Source: Bacillus niameyensis
GTDB taxonomy: Bacteria > Bacillota > Bacilli > Bacillales > Bacillaceae_C
Direction of reading: 5' to 3'
Length of the DNA: 44,607 nt
Assembly: GCF_001375535.1 (NCBI RefSeq)
Contig: NZ_LN831197.1
Coordinates: 2,920,001-2,964,607, forward strand
Shown: piece by piece, positions 28,684-36,957 of the stretch
How the letters are laid out: every line of letters starts with the position of its first letter
How positions within the stretch are numbered: position 1 is the first letter of the stretch
The notes under the pieces: generated by a model
The model's database searches: none
Told to the model about the DNA's origin: nothing
Seen by the model: only the letters and a program-made list of their open reading frames with translations
Program-made: the position numbers and the translations under genes

Positions 28684-29261
28684 TCAACAGTAATTTTAAA
28701 AAGTATCCACTTCTATCATTGTTTTGTAAAAAGGTATAATGCCTCAAAAATTGGTGAGGAATTATCGCTAACAGGCTAACCCTCAAGAGGATATTTAACA
28801 AAAGCACCCTTAGTAGAAATCTTTTATATACTTCCTCTTCTAATTTTTCAATTCCTTTGTTCTCCTTTTTTACTTCTTAGAAGTTATAAAACGCCCCAGC
28901 AACTAGGGAGAGGGCAAACCATGACTATAACCAATCCATTCAAAATCCCTCTCTATACGTCTACCTGCATTACGAATTTCCCCCTAAAAATAAAAGGGCC
29001 TAGTTGCCTTTCTGCTGGAACTAGTAAACAGCAAAAAAACGATGATTTACAATGCTAAGAGAGGTTTCAGTGGACTAAGAGAGACACTAATGAAACCACT
29101 ATTTCTAAATTTAAATGTTATTCTCCTAGTTAATGGAAGATGCAAAAGTACACCTAGTGTTTTACACATGGGAAATTTCAGAAAAATGGGGGGGTGTTTT
29201 GAATTTTATGTTGAATTATAAACAATAAGCAAAACGCAAAATTAAAAGGGAGGAAAATAGG

Positions 29262-29414
29262 ATGATATTCAAATCGTTTGATCCACATACATACAACTTC
29301 ATAATTTGTATCGATTTTAAGTCCAACAATAAATTCAGTCATGTAAAAATTGGACTCCCAATTTTAGATTGTGTCCAACAATTGGGGGGCAGTTCAAATA
29401 ATTATCTTTTTTAA
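29262..29414 (+). CDS. Very short plus-strand ORF (50 aa), doubtful
   Basis: ATG at 29262 has a good ribosome binding site (AAAGGGAGG) about 8 nt upstream and encodes 50 residues starting MIFKSFDPHTYNF. The last third runs through the possible insertion-sequence end described at 29340, and its stop overlaps the 3' end of the convergent minus-strand gene. I know no family. It is listed only for the ribosome binding site and may be chance. Confidence 0.15.
   Translation: MIFKSFDPHTYNFIICIDFKSNNKFSHVKIGLPILDCVQQLGGSSNNYLF
29340..29396 (-). mobile_element. Possible insertion-sequence terminal remnant
   Basis: Read on the minus strand from 29396: TGAACTGCCCCCCAATTGTT, then GGACACAATC, then a small hairpin AAAATTGGGAGTCCAATTTT. 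The TG start and the CCCCC-AATTGTTGGACA pattern recall the ends of IS3-family elements in Bacillus. No transposase and no partner end were found nearby, so at most a solo end remains. The call comes from memory of such ends, not from a search. Confidence 0.3.
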
Positions 29415-29797
29415 TCTTCTTCGGTTAATATTTCAACTATAAATGAATCAAAGTTATTTTTCGCAGCAACCTTATCAACAATTTCTTGAATATCTTTTTC
29501 TGTATTCCGTTTATTTGTATCATCTGTGCTTTCCATAGAAATAAGAATTAGACTTTGATCCGGATATATTTGATATCCAATAACACCCGTAGGGTTATAT
29601 CCATTATCTTTTAAAGTTTTTAGAACTTGATCAGATAATTTTGTTTCATCTATTTTTTTTAATATATCATTCCCCTCTTTTAGTTCTTCTAATTTATTTT
29701 GAGTTTTAGCGATAGACTTATCGTCTAATTGAAAAATAAAAAATGCTCCTATAGCTATTAAAGAAACTGATAGAATTATGAATAGATTCTTTTTCAA
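29411..29797 (-). CDS. Hypothetical membrane-anchored small protein
   Basis: I do not recognise this gene with confidence. TTG at 29797 has AAAGGAGG 7 nt upstream and gives 128 aa starting MKKNLFIILSVSLIAIGAFF, a signal-anchor helix without a lipobox cysteine. A short charged helix follows (IAKTQNKLEELKEGNDILKK), then an alpha/beta domain with VIGYQIYPDQSLILISME, a polar loop and EKDIQEIVDKVAAKNNFDSF. The strand-helix-strand pattern near the C-terminus recalls small Bacillus extracytoplasmic domains such as DUF4030; that is a guess. It lies in the prs-ctc pocket, next to a possible IS end, directly after a 67-codon ORF. Confidence 0.7.
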   Translation of the reverse strand: MKKNLFIILSVSLIAIGAFFIFQLDDKSIAKTQNKLEELKEGNDILKKIDETKLSDQVLKTLKDNGYNPTGVIGYQIYPDQSLILISMESTDDTNKRNTEKDIQEIVDKVAAKNNFDSFIVEILTEED

Positions 29798-29810
29798 AAT
29801 AATTCCTCCT

Positions 29811-30014
29811 TTACATGTTATTAAGATAATATGTTGCTCTTTCATAAATATTCTCATATTCGAGGATGGATGATATAAAACATTGCCGATAATGCTTTCT
29901 TAGCCAAACATCATAGTTCTGTTTTCGGTAAATTTCTTTCTGAATGTAACCTACCGACACCAGTTTCATCAAATTTAACTGTTCTTTTGGATAAATTAAT
30001 ATTGGATCATACAA
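29811..30014 (-). CDS. Hypothetical short ORF (67 aa) upstream of the anchored protein
   Basis: An open frame whose TAA comes just before the AAAGGAGG of the next gene, as in coupled pairs. The product is basic and aromatic (YIQKEIYRKQNYDVWLRKHY, then SSILEYENIYERATYYLNN) with no membrane segment. Neither the ATG at 30014 nor the one at 29969 has a good ribosome binding site. It could be the 3' remnant of a longer gene. No family is recognised. Confidence 0.3.
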   Translation of the reverse strand: MYDPILIYPKEQLNLMKLVSVGYIQKEIYRKQNYDVWLRKHYRQCFISSILEYENIYERATYYLNNM

Positions 30015-30312
30015 CTATAATTACAAGTTTAGTAATAATTTTTAGCACAATTTCCATAGTGACTTTCGTAGCTTATTATCAATCAACATAGAAACAGTAA
30101 GACAAATTGAAAATTGATTCAATCAAAATATAGCAAAAAGGGAAATCAGATATATAAGGATGCGAGGGAAATATGCAATATTTATCTCGTATAAAGACGA
30201 AACTCATTTAGAATATGAATTTATATTTGATACGGATGATAACATTATGGTAATAGCTTATAATTTCAGTTGGAGAGGGAAAACGTTTAAAAAGGAAATA
30301 ACGTGTTGTTAA
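30002..30312 (+). pseudogene. Decayed plus-strand gene for a small membrane protein (DUF3139-like)
   Basis: On the plus strand a membrane helix is readable from 30002 (IITSLVIIFSTISIVTFVAY), ending in a stop at 30089. In another frame, from 30082, comes INIETVRQIEN, a TGA at 30115 where Trp would fit, then FNQNIAKREIRYIRMRGKYA, IFISYKDETHLEYEFIFDTD, DNIMVIAYNFSWRGKTFKKE and a stop at 30310. One frameshift (near 30080) and one nonsense change therefore break an otherwise continuous ~100-aa protein. The layout (N-terminal anchor, then VxYKDE-x5-YxF) resembles DUF3139 small proteins of Bacillus; that assignment is inference. A plus-strand terminator follows at 30329. It is the only recognisable plus-strand gene in the window. 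Confidence 0.6.
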
Positions 30313-30328
30313 AATTGGAAACACCAAA

Positions 30329-30370
30329 AGGTATAGCTCCGAAATTACCGAAGCTATACCTATTTTATTT
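30329..30370 (+). terminator. Plus-strand terminator after the decayed gene
   Basis: AGGTATAGCT pairs with AGCTATACCT (30329-30361), followed by ATTTTATTTAT on the plus strand, 17 nt past the pseudogene stop. 30371-30511 holds no gene; 30398-30450 has a GC-richer block with a TTGAT/ATCAA inverted pair that may be a worn repeat. Confidence 0.7.
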
Positions 30371-30511
30371 ATCTTAGAAGTGGCTTTGGGTTTTAAGACG
30401 TTGATTGAAGCGAAGCGCCTGGATCGCAGATCAACATCTAATTTAAAACAGACTTCTTTCTTTAAGGGTAGTTGCTCATACCCTCTTTTCATTAGAAGCT
30501 TTGCGTTCTAA

Positions 30512-31471
30512 TTAATCAAACAAAGTACTTACAGACAGATTCTCATGTACTCGGATAATCGCTTCACTTAGTAACGATGCTACAGATAGTTCTTTGATCT
30601 TACCAATTTTCTTCTCTTCAGGAAGAGCGATTGAATTGGTTACAACTAATTCCTTGATATTTGAGCTTTCAATTCTTTCTATTGCAGGGCCAGAAAGAAC
30701 AGGATGTGTGCAGCATGCAAATACCTCTTTTGCGCCATTTTCAGCCAGTGCCTTAGCAGCTAGTGTAATTGTTCCAGCTGTATCAATAATATCATCGATC
30801 AAAATAGCTGTTTTTCCTTCTACATTTCCGACTATATTCATTACTTCAGCTACATTTGGGCGCGGTCTACGTTTATCGATAATGGCAATTGGTGCTTTTA
30901 AGCGGTCAGCAAGTTTTCTTGCACGCGTTACACCGCCATGATCTGGGGAAACAATGACAAGATCATCTTTGTGGTAATTTTTCGCCTTAAAATAATCTCC
31001 AAGAATTGGTACTCCCATTAAATGATCGATAGGAATATCAAAAAATCCTTGAATTTGAGGTGCATGGAGGTCAAGAGTAATCACTCTAGTTGCGCCAGCT
31101 GTTTCAATTAAATTGGCAACTAGTTTAGCTGTAATAGGTTCACGCGCTCTCGCCTTGCGATCTTGGCGGGCATACCCATAATAAGGCATGACGAGATTTA
31201 TAGTTCTCGCTGATGCACGCTTTAACGCATCAATCATAATCAACAATTCCATCAAATTATTATTAACAGGTGAACTAGTTGATTGAACGATGTATACATC
31301 GCAACCGCGAATACTTTCTTCAATGTTAATTTGAATTTCTCCATCACTAAACCGATTTACTGAACATTTTCCTAGTTCTAAACCAACGATACTTGCCATT
31401 TCCTCTGCCAATGCTCGATTAGAACTCAAAGAAAATATTCTTAAACTTGGGTCAAGATTTTGAATTGACAT
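30512..31471 (-). CDS. prs: Ribose-phosphate pyrophosphokinase (PRPP synthetase)
   Basis: Prs makes PRPP from ribose 5-phosphate and ATP for purines, pyrimidines, histidine and NAD. Class I marks are [17 protein letters not shown], the flexible-loop [37 protein letters not shown] and the PRPP-binding [13 protein letters not shown]. The 319 aa length is close to B. subtilis (317). GGAGG lies 6 nt before the ATG. It follows glmU by 12 nt and is surely co-transcribed with it. In B. subtilis ctc follows; here a ~2.1-kb insertion separates them. Confidence 0.98.
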   Translation of the reverse strand: MSIQNLDPSLRIFSLSSNRALAEEMASIVGLELGKCSVNRFSDGEIQINIEESIRGCDVYIVQSTSSPVNNNLMELLIMIDALKRASARTINLVMPYYGYARQDRKARAREPITAKLVANLIETAGATRVITLDLHAPQIQGFFDIPIDHLMGVPILGDYFKAKNYHKDDLVIVSPDHGGVTRARKLADRLKAPIAIIDKRRPRPNVAEVMNIVGNVEGKTAILIDDIIDTAGTITLAAKALAENGAKEVFACCTHPVLSGPAIERIESSNIKELVVTNSIALPEEKKIGKIKELSVASLLSEAIIRVHENLSVSTLFD

Positions 31472-31483
31472 GATAGACCTCCA

Positions 31484-32857
31484 TTAATTCTTGGAATTTA
31501 ATTTCTTGACATAACCCTCTTTATTAACTTGCCTTGCTCTTGCAATCGATAGAGCCTCTCCTGGTACATCGTCTGTAATCGTTGAACCAGCTGCCACATA
31601 TGCGCCCTTTCCAATCGTTACAGGTGCAATCAAATTAGAATTACAACCAACAAAAACATTATCTTCTATTTTTGTTAATGCCTTATTTTTACCGTCATAA
31701 TTTACAGTGATAGATCCACAACCTAAATTTACGTTAGAACCAACTTCGGCATCTCCAATATAACTTAAGTGAGAAGCTTTCGAGCCCTTACCAAAATCCA
31801 CCTTTTTTAGTTCAACGAAATTCCCAATTTTCACTTCATCATGGATATTCGACTGTGGTCGAATATGAGCGAAAGGACCAATATGAACATGGGAACCTAC
31901 GGTACTCTCATGAACAACTGATTGTCGAATACTTGTTTCTGAAGCTACAGTCACTTCTACGAGCTCGCTATTAGGACCAATCTCGCAATTTTCTCCAATA
32001 ACTGTATTTCCTTTAATTACTGTTCCAGGATAAACGATCGTATCCATACCGATTTTCACACTTGTATCAATATAAGTATTATCAGGGTCAACGATGGTTA
32101 CACCATTCATCATATGTTTTTCATTTATTCTTTTCCGCATAATTCCTTCTGCTTTTGATAAAGCTACCCGGTCATTAATTCCCATTGTTTCATCAAAATC
32201 AATAGTCTGAAATGCAGTAACAATTTGTTGTTTCGACTTAAGAATTTCAATTATGTCTGTGAGATAGTATTCCCCTTGTGCGTTTTCATTCGAAACTTCA
32301 GAGATTGCCTCAAACAAAACTTGATTATCAAAACAATACATTCCTGTATTTATTTCTTTAACCTTTTTCTCTTCATCACTGGCATCTTTATGTTCTACTA
32401 TTTTATCAACATTTCCAGATGAATCGCGAATGACTCTACCGTACCCAGTCGGGTTTTCAGCAAAGGCAGTCAAAACCGTCGCTTTAGCCTTCAGCTTATC
32501 ATGTTGTTCAAATAAAGCTTCTAGCGTTTCTATAGTGATTAAAGGCGTATCTCCACAAATGACAAGAGTTGTTCCCTCTTTACCTTGCAATACTTCCTTT
32601 GCTTGCATAACAGCATGAGCAGTTCCTAGCTGCTCTTCTTGGATGACGAACTCACTTTTCTCCTTCAATAAGGCTTTAACTTGATTAGCTCCATGCCCAA
32701 CAACTGTTACAACCTGCTCGACATTAAGCTTAGCAATATTATCAACAATGTGCTCTACCATAGGTTTCCCGCATACTGGATGAAGTACTTTATAATGTTT
32801 AGACTTCATACGGGTTCCTAATCCTGCAGCAAGAATAACAGCGAATCTATTTGCCAT
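31484..32857 (-). CDS. glmU: Bifunctional N-acetylglucosamine-1-phosphate uridyltransferase / glucosamine-1-phosphate acetyltransferase
   Basis: GlmU makes UDP-GlcNAc for peptidoglycan and teichoic acid. The N-terminal uridyltransferase has the nucleotide motif [11 protein letters not shown] (10-20) and [11 protein letters not shown]. The C-terminal half (~250-457) is a left-handed beta-helix of hexapeptide repeats (for example [20 protein letters not shown]) with the acetyltransferase site in [19 protein letters not shown]. The 457 aa length is normal. GGAGGG precedes the ATG. It leads the glmU-prs unit. Confidence 0.98.
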   Translation of the reverse strand: MANRFAVILAAGLGTRMKSKHYKVLHPVCGKPMVEHIVDNIAKLNVEQVVTVVGHGANQVKALLKEKSEFVIQEEQLGTAHAVMQAKEVLQGKEGTTLVICGDTPLITIETLEALFEQHDKLKAKATVLTAFAENPTGYGRVIRDSSGNVDKIVEHKDASDEEKKVKEINTGMYCFDNQVLFEAISEVSNENAQGEYYLTDIIEILKSKQQIVTAFQTIDFDETMGINDRVALSKAEGIMRKRINEKHMMNGVTIVDPDNTYIDTSVKIGMDTIVYPGTVIKGNTVIGENCEIGPNSELVEVTVASETSIRQSVVHESTVGSHVHIGPFAHIRPQSNIHDEVKIGNFVELKKVDFGKGSKASHLSYIGDAEVGSNVNLGCGSITVNYDGKNKALTKIEDNVFVGCNSNLIAPVTIGKGAYVAAGSTITDDVPGEALSIARARQVNKEGYVKKLNSKN

Positions 32858-33004
32858 AAACGGCCCTCCAATAACGTTTTTCCATTAATGAATATATCTT
32901 ATATGAAGGTTTTTTTCAAGAAATGCAAGAATATAGTTAAAAAGATGACGGATAAATGTTTAGATTGGGGTACACGGGGTATACACTAGAGGGAAAACAT
33001 TAAA

Positions 33005-33037
33005 TATAAATAAAGGGTCCCGCTCGAAAGCAGACCC
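33005..33037 (-). terminator. spoVG terminator
   Basis: GGGTCTGCT pairs with AGCGGGACCC (one bulge, one G-U) around TTCG, followed by TTTATTTATATTTA on the minus strand, about 20 nt past the spoVG stop. 32858-33004 has no other feature. Confidence 0.82.
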
Positions 33038-33056
33038 CCTTATTCTCAGTCTATGA

Positions 33057-33350
33057 TCACGAAGCACCGGCTTCTTCCAGTTCCGGTTCTTCCACTTCTC
33101 CCAAACGATGATATTCAGCCAATACAGCGTCCTGGATTTTGCTGCGGGTGTTCGAATTAATCGGATGAGCAATATCGCGAAATTCTCCATCCGGAGTGCG
33201 TTTGCTAGGCATTGCTACAAATAAACCATTGTTTCCATCAATTACACGAATATCGTGTACGACGAATTCTTCATCAAGGGTAATGGATGCAATCGCTCTC
33301 ATTCTTCCCTCTGTGTTGACGCGGCGTAATCTCACATCGGTTACTTCCAT
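33057..33350 (-). CDS. spoVG: Septation/sporulation RNA-binding regulator SpoVG
   Basis: SpoVG is a small nucleic-acid-binding regulator affecting asymmetric septation and many virulence or envelope genes in Firmicutes. I start at ATG 33350 ([20 protein letters not shown]), which gives 97 aa exactly as in B. subtilis, with GGTGGTGAG upstream. The middle ([20 protein letters not shown], then [14 protein letters not shown]) is nearly invariant. A sigma-H promoter lies 40-70 nt upstream and a terminator downstream, so it can be its own unit behind ridA. Confidence 0.98.
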   Translation of the reverse strand: MEVTDVRLRRVNTEGRMRAIASITLDEEFVVHDIRVIDGNNGLFVAMPSKRTPDGEFRDIAHPINSNTRSKIQDAVLAEYHRLGEVEEPELEEAGAS

Positions 33351-33391
33351 TGTGCTCACCACCTTCTTCTCCAAGATAGACATAAGTATGT

Positions 33392-33417
33392 ATTCCACAC
33401 TTTTGGCTAATATCCTT
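33392..33417 (-). promoter_or_regulatory. Sigma-H promoter of spoVG
   Basis: AAGGATATT (33409-33417) and GTGGAAT (33392-33398) on the minus strand fit RnAGGAwWW and RnnGAAT with the usual spacing; the B. subtilis spoVG promoter also has AGGATTT and GTGGAAT. The upstream stretch (33419-33455) is A/T-rich, as at the AbrB-bound B. subtilis spoVG promoter. Confidence 0.85.
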
Positions 33418-33466
33418 CTTTAAATTATAAATTTTTTAAAAACTTTTAAAACCGCCGCTTAAAAGT

Positions 33467-33844
33467 TTATTTAACTAGAGCAATAACTTCAATTTCCAAA
33501 AGTACATCCTTTGGAAGTCTAGCTACTTCTACACAAGAACGTGCTGGTTTGTGTGCTGAAAAATACTCTGCATACACTTCATTAATCGTTGCAAAGTCAT
33601 CCATATTTTTAATGAAAACGGTTGTTTTTACTACAGTTTCAAAGGATGCACCCGCTTCTTCTAATACTGCTTTTAAATTTCTAAATACTTGATGTGTTTG
33701 TTCCACAACACCGCCAGAAACAATATCGCCTTCTGGTGTCAATGGGATTTGTCCTGAGCTATAAAATAAGTTATTAATAATAATCCCTTGGGAATATGGT
33801 CCAATCGCCGCAGGTGCGTTATTTGTTGATACTACTCTCATCAT
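33467..33844 (-). CDS. ridA: RidA family enamine/imine deaminase (YabJ)
   Basis: RidA hydrolyses reactive 2-aminoacrylate and related imines. The 125-aa protein, same length as B. subtilis YabJ, has [45 protein letters not shown] and the active-site [11 protein letters not shown] (Arg near 105). AGGAGG is 5 nt before the first of two consecutive ATGs. It follows purR by 42 nt; in B. subtilis the pair is co-transcribed and YabJ was linked to PurR-dependent purine control. Confidence 0.97.
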   Translation of the reverse strand: MMRVVSTNNAPAAIGPYSQGIIINNLFYSSGQIPLTPEGDIVSGGVVEQTHQVFRNLKAVLEEAGASFETVVKTTVFIKNMDDFATINEVYAEYFSAHKPARSCVEVARLPKDVLLEIEVIALVK

Positions 33845-33886
33845 ATATACCTCCTGTTATGTTCATTGCTAATAACTACTCCCTAA

Positions 33887-34720
33887 TTATAGAAAATCAA
33901 CCTGACTAGAGAAATAATTTCCTTCCGAAACTGATATATTCTTTTCTCTCATATCTACATTTGTCAGTTTTACAAGGGAAATATAATCATCAATCAATCT
34001 TTCTTCTTGGAATTCAGATTCTACTAAGACAGCAATTCCTGCAACAGTAGCATTAAATTCAGCTAAAAGGTCAACCATGCCATTGATGGTTCCTCCTGCT
34101 CTCATAAAGTCATCGACAATCAATACTTTCGCACCTTCTGTTAAACTTCTTTTAGATAAGGACATCATCTGAATTCGTTTAGAGGAACCTGAAACATAAT
34201 TAATACTGACTGTTGATCCTTCAGTTACTTTATTATCACGTCTTACAATCACGAATGGAATATTTAAATGATGGGCAATTGTTTGTGCAATAGGTATGCC
34301 TTTCGTCGCAACTGTCATAATTACATCTATCTCGCGCTCGGAAACAGCCGAAGCTAAAAGTTTCCCAACTTGATTTAAAATTTGCGAGTCACCGAGTAAA
34401 TCAGTCATATATAAATATCCTCCCGGTAACAACCTCTCTGGAACAGCAATTAATTTACATAAGTGGTTAATAAATTCTTGTGCCTCTTCCAGCTTAATTT
34501 TAGGAATATATTTAACCCCGCCTGCTGCACCAGGTACTGTTTGCAAAGTACCGATCCCCTGACTTTCAAACGTTTCTTTAATGATCACTAAATCCTCGCT
34601 AATGGATGATTTAGCGGATTGATAAGTCTGTGAGAAATAAGTTAATGAGACAAGTTCCCGCGGATGATTTAATAGGTAATGTGTCATATCTACAAGACGT
34701 TCACTGCGACGAAACTTCAT
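33887..34720 (-). CDS. purR: Purine operon repressor PurR
   Basis: PurR represses purine synthesis and transport genes; PRPP prevents its DNA binding. The N-terminal ~75 residues form a winged helix (RLVDMTHYLLNHPRELVSLT). The rest is a type I phosphoribosyltransferase-like domain with PRPP motif VLIVDDFMRAGGTI (199-212) and MTVATKGIPIAQTIA. The 277 aa length is near B. subtilis (285). A sigma-A promoter lies at 34766-34794. I could not find a clear pair of PurBoxes in the 93-nt upstream gap. Confidence 0.97.
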   Translation of the reverse strand: MKFRRSERLVDMTHYLLNHPRELVSLTYFSQTYQSAKSSISEDLVIIKETFESQGIGTLQTVPGAAGGVKYIPKIKLEEAQEFINHLCKLIAVPERLLPGGYLYMTDLLGDSQILNQVGKLLASAVSEREIDVIMTVATKGIPIAQTIAHHLNIPFVIVRRDNKVTEGSTVSINYVSGSSKRIQMMSLSKRSLTEGAKVLIVDDFMRAGGTINGMVDLLAEFNATVAGIAVLVESEFQEERLIDDYISLVKLTNVDMREKNISVSEGNYFSSQVDFL

Positions 34721-34765
34721 ACTTCACCCTCCTGCACAATCAAAAATGCGAATAATATAATAGTA

Positions 34766-34794
34766 AATATACATGATTGTACGGATTTAGACAA
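34766..34794 (-). promoter_or_regulatory. Sigma-A promoter of purR
   Basis: TTGTCT (34789-34794), 17 nt, TATATT (34766-34771) on the minus strand, 46 nt before the purR start. Confidence 0.65.
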
Positions 34795-34813
34795 GTTTAT
34801 TCAAACTGTACGA

Positions 34814-35665
34814 TCAACCTAACATTCTTACCGCATAAACTTGGTTGCAAAATCCGCGCAAACCATTATATACACGTTGAAGTCTAGAGTCATGTTGAAC
34901 TAGTCCAAAAACAGTTGGACCACTTCCACTCATAAGGACAGCATCTGCCCCAAACTTCTCCATCTGTTCTTTAATCAAAGCAACTTCTGGATACATGTTT
35001 AACGTAACCTTTTCCAAAGCATTACCTAAATGAAGACAAACATCTTCATAGGATTGTTGATATAACGCTTTAATCATTGCACCTGTATTTGGGTGCGTTA
35101 CCTTGTCCATATCAACATTTTTATATATTTCAGACGTAGAAACTCCTATCTCTGGCTTAGCCAATATAACCCAACAATTAGGAGGAGCAGGCAATGTAGT
35201 AACCTTTTCCCCACGCCCTTGGGCTAAGCCTGTGCCACCATAAACGCAAAACGATACGTCTGAGCCTATTTCCGAACCCAGTCGTGCTAACTCATCAATC
35301 GACAATCCTAATCCCCATAATTTATTCAACCCCCGAAGCGTTGCTGCTGCATCACTACTACCACCCGCAAGTCCTGCTGCTACAGGGATCACCTTATCAA
35401 TTGAAATCCGAACACCATCTGTAACACCAAATCTTTTTTTAAGAAGATTGGCTGCTTGAAAAGCCAAATTTCGCTGGTCATCGGGGACAAAACGACTTTG
35501 GGATACCACTTCAATACGATCTTCACATAAATTGGCGAGTTCAATTCGATCTGCCAAATCAATTGTTGTCATGACCATCTCTACCTCATGGTATCCATCC
35601 ATACGCTTACCTAATACATCAAGGGATAAATTAATCTTTGCTGGTGCCTTTACCATTAGTCGCAT
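34814..35665 (-). CDS. ispE: 4-diphosphocytidyl-2-C-methyl-D-erythritol kinase
   Basis: IspE phosphorylates CDP-methylerythritol in the MEP route to isoprenoids. It is a GHMP kinase: [12 protein letters not shown] at the N-terminus, the phosphate-binding [14 protein letters not shown] (94-107) and [13 protein letters not shown] in the C-terminal domain. I start at ATG 35665 ([10 protein letters not shown]), with AGGTG 6 nt upstream, giving 283 aa; a GTG three codons earlier overlaps the ribosome binding site. It stands between sspF and purR, as in B. subtilis. Confidence 0.96.
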   Translation of the reverse strand: MRLMVKAPAKINLSLDVLGKRMDGYHEVEMVMTTIDLADRIELANLCEDRIEVVSQSRFVPDDQRNLAFQAANLLKKRFGVTDGVRISIDKVIPVAAGLAGGSSDAAATLRGLNKLWGLGLSIDELARLGSEIGSDVSFCVYGGTGLAQGRGEKVTTLPAPPNCWVILAKPEIGVSTSEIYKNVDMDKVTHPNTGAMIKALYQQSYEDVCLHLGNALEKVTLNMYPEVALIKEQMEKFGADAVLMSGSGPTVFGLVQHDSRLQRVYNGLRGFCNQVYAVRMLG

Positions 35666-35751
35666 TCTGTTCACCTGCTTGCTTCCGTCAATTCATTTTC
35701 CCTATTTTAACACGAAAGACAAATATACTAAAACCTCTAATTTATAATCAG

Positions 35752-35800
35752 GATAATGCGCCTTCGGACCGGCTCCTTTTTCTAAAAAAGGCACATTATC
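35752..35800 (-). other. Long hairpin upstream of ispE
   Basis: On the minus strand GATAATGTGCCTT pairs over 13 bp (one G-U) with AAGGCGCATTATC. The loop contains a competing CCTTTTT-TAG-AAAAAGG hairpin. No T run follows, so it is not a simple terminator. It lies about 90 nt before ispE. The rest of the 35666-35975 gap shows no gene. Confidence 0.5.
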
Positions 35801-35975
35801 AGAAAATTTCCCATAAAACTATTACAAGACTGAACAGTGTCAATCAGATCCTGTCACCAGTCTTCAAATTTATCTTAGTTCTGCACATTCTACTACACGT
35901 CTTGCGATTTATCGCATCACAGCGGACGCAAATAATAATGCGCTTGATTAACTAAAATGCATTTACTGCCCTTTA

Positions 35976-36008
35976 CACATAAAAGACCGAAGCACAAGGC
36001 CTCGGTCT
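35976..36008 (-). terminator. sspF terminator
   Basis: AGACCGA pairs with TCGGTCT across an 11-nt, partly pairable loop, followed by TTTATGTG on the minus strand, 36 nt past the sspF stop. Confidence 0.75.
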
Positions 36009-36043
36009 GCGGGTAGTTGTTTGTCTCCAAATGGATCATTTCA

Positions 36044-36226
36044 TTAATTCTCAGATCTGTTAGCTAATTGTTGCTCAGCAATTTCAATCGCACGTTTGAC
36101 CATATTGCCCGCGTCCCTAGCTTTTATTCCACCCCAGCCCTCTTTCTCGACTGTATCATAAAAACCAAGTTCCTTTGCCAACTCGACTTTTAGCTTATCA
36201 GACATGATACCTTTTCTACGACCCAA
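36044..36226 (-). CDS. sspF: Small acid-soluble spore protein, alpha/beta type (SspF)
   Basis: A DNA-binding protein that protects spore DNA. The 60-aa sequence follows B. subtilis SspF (61 aa): [20 protein letters not shown], then [20 protein letters not shown] and [33 protein letters not shown] is the conserved alpha/beta SASP block. The start codon is TTG at 36226 with AAAGGGGGA upstream. It lies between veg and ispE and has a terminator. Confidence 0.95.
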   Translation of the reverse strand: MGRRKGIMSDKLKVELAKELGFYDTVEKEGWGGIKARDAGNMVKRAIEIAEQQLANRSEN

Positions 36227-36250
36227 AACAAAGTCCCCCTTTGCCCGCTT

Positions 36251-36280
36251 TTATAGTGTTAGCAAAAGAGAAAATTATAT
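36251..36280 (-). promoter_or_regulatory. Weak sigma-G-like promoter for sspF
   Basis: On the minus strand CAAATA, 17 nt, AACACTA loosely fits TGnATA-N17-CATACTA (5 of 7 in the -10). It is placed at the expected distance from a forespore gene, but the match alone is not convincing. Confidence 0.35.
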
Positions 36281-36344
36281 TTGAGTCAACTTTTTACATA
36301 AAGTGAAACTTAGCTCAGTTAAGTATACCTATTACAAAACAGGC

Positions 36345-36380
36345 AAAAAAATAGCAGTAAACTCTTAACAGTTTACTGCT
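36345..36380 (-). terminator. veg terminator overlapping the veg stop codon
   Basis: AGCAGTAAACT pairs perfectly with AGTTTACTGCT over 6 nt, then ATTTTTTT on the minus strand. The 5' arm includes the TAA stop of veg. Confidence 0.9.
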
Positions 36381-36642
36381 GACCCAGGGCTAAGTTTCCT
36401 GCTGTATCCTCAAAGAATGTAAGTTCGACTGTCTCAGTAAGTACATCTGCATAGCTATAGGAAACACGTTCAAATGCATTTTCCTCTTGATCTAATTCGA
36501 TGACAAAAACCGATGGATAAGTTTCTGCCAAAACCCCAGAACGCTCTATGGTTTTCCTGCGGCCTCCATTGGCTTTTAACATTAATCTCCTACCCAGATT
36601 TGAATCAAGGGATTTCTTAATGCTTGCTAATGTTTTTGGCAT
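36373..36642 (-). CDS. veg: Veg protein, biofilm-related
   Basis: A small, very highly expressed protein. It is 89 aa from ATG 36642 ([20 protein letters not shown], then [20 protein letters not shown]), near the 86 aa of B. subtilis Veg; GAGGTGGAG lies upstream. [20 protein letters not shown] and [15 protein letters not shown] are the conserved beta-rich block. In B. subtilis Veg stimulates biofilm matrix genes by hindering SinR. Two tandem sigma-A promoters lie upstream. Confidence 0.96.
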   Translation of the reverse strand: MPKTLASIKKSLDSNLGRRLMLKANGGRRKTIERSGVLAETYPSVFVIELDQEENAFERVSYSYADVLTETVELTFFEDTAGNLALGQQ

Positions 36643-36664
36643 TGGCTCCACCTCACTAAGAATA

Positions 36665-36734
36665 AGTATATCACAGGTGAAAAAAATAGTCAAATAAATG
36701 ATTAATTTTAACAGTATTGCAGTAAAGTTGTCAA
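36665..36734 (-). promoter_or_regulatory. Tandem sigma-A promoters of veg
   Basis: Distal: TTGACA (36729-36734), 18 nt, TAAAAT (36705-36710). Proximal: TTGACT (36688-36693), 17 nt, TATACT (36665-36670). Both are on the minus strand. B. subtilis veg also has tandem strong promoters. Confidence 0.85.
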
Positions 36735-36914
36735 CACTTTTTTATCTACAATATAGCCCAATTTCCTACAATTTTAGTATGATCTTATTTATTTTTATTA
36801 TGTATAGTAAAAAAGAATCAGTATCTTAGACGAATAAACATAGGTGTTATTTAGGGCTTTGACTTCTCACTCAATAGCGTCATTCGCTCGATCAGACAAT
36901 CAAAACTGGACAGT

Positions 36915-36952
36915 AAAAAAGCACTAGCCATAATCTGCACCAATGCTTTTTT
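36915..36952 (-). terminator. yabG terminator
   Basis: AAAAAAGCATTGG pairs with CTAGTGCTTTTTT (two G-U pairs) around a 12-nt loop, the 3' arm supplying six T on the minus strand. It lies 6 nt past the yabG stop. The rest of 36735-36914 shows no gene. Confidence 0.8.
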
Positions 36953-36957
36953 CACTT

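Noticed and set aside
28508-28807. Frames on both strands across the 119-bp palindromic repeat
   Set aside because: They are explained by the GC-rich palindrome, and no ribosome binding site or domain is seen.
30208-30492. 94-codon minus-strand frame beside prs
   Set aside because: It is antisense to the better-supported decayed plus-strand gene and its terminator, and its N-terminal part reads through a repeat-like block.
34721-34813. PurBox pair upstream of purR
   Set aside because: I could not find two inverted CGAA-centred boxes with the expected spacing; a weak ATTCG alone is not enough.
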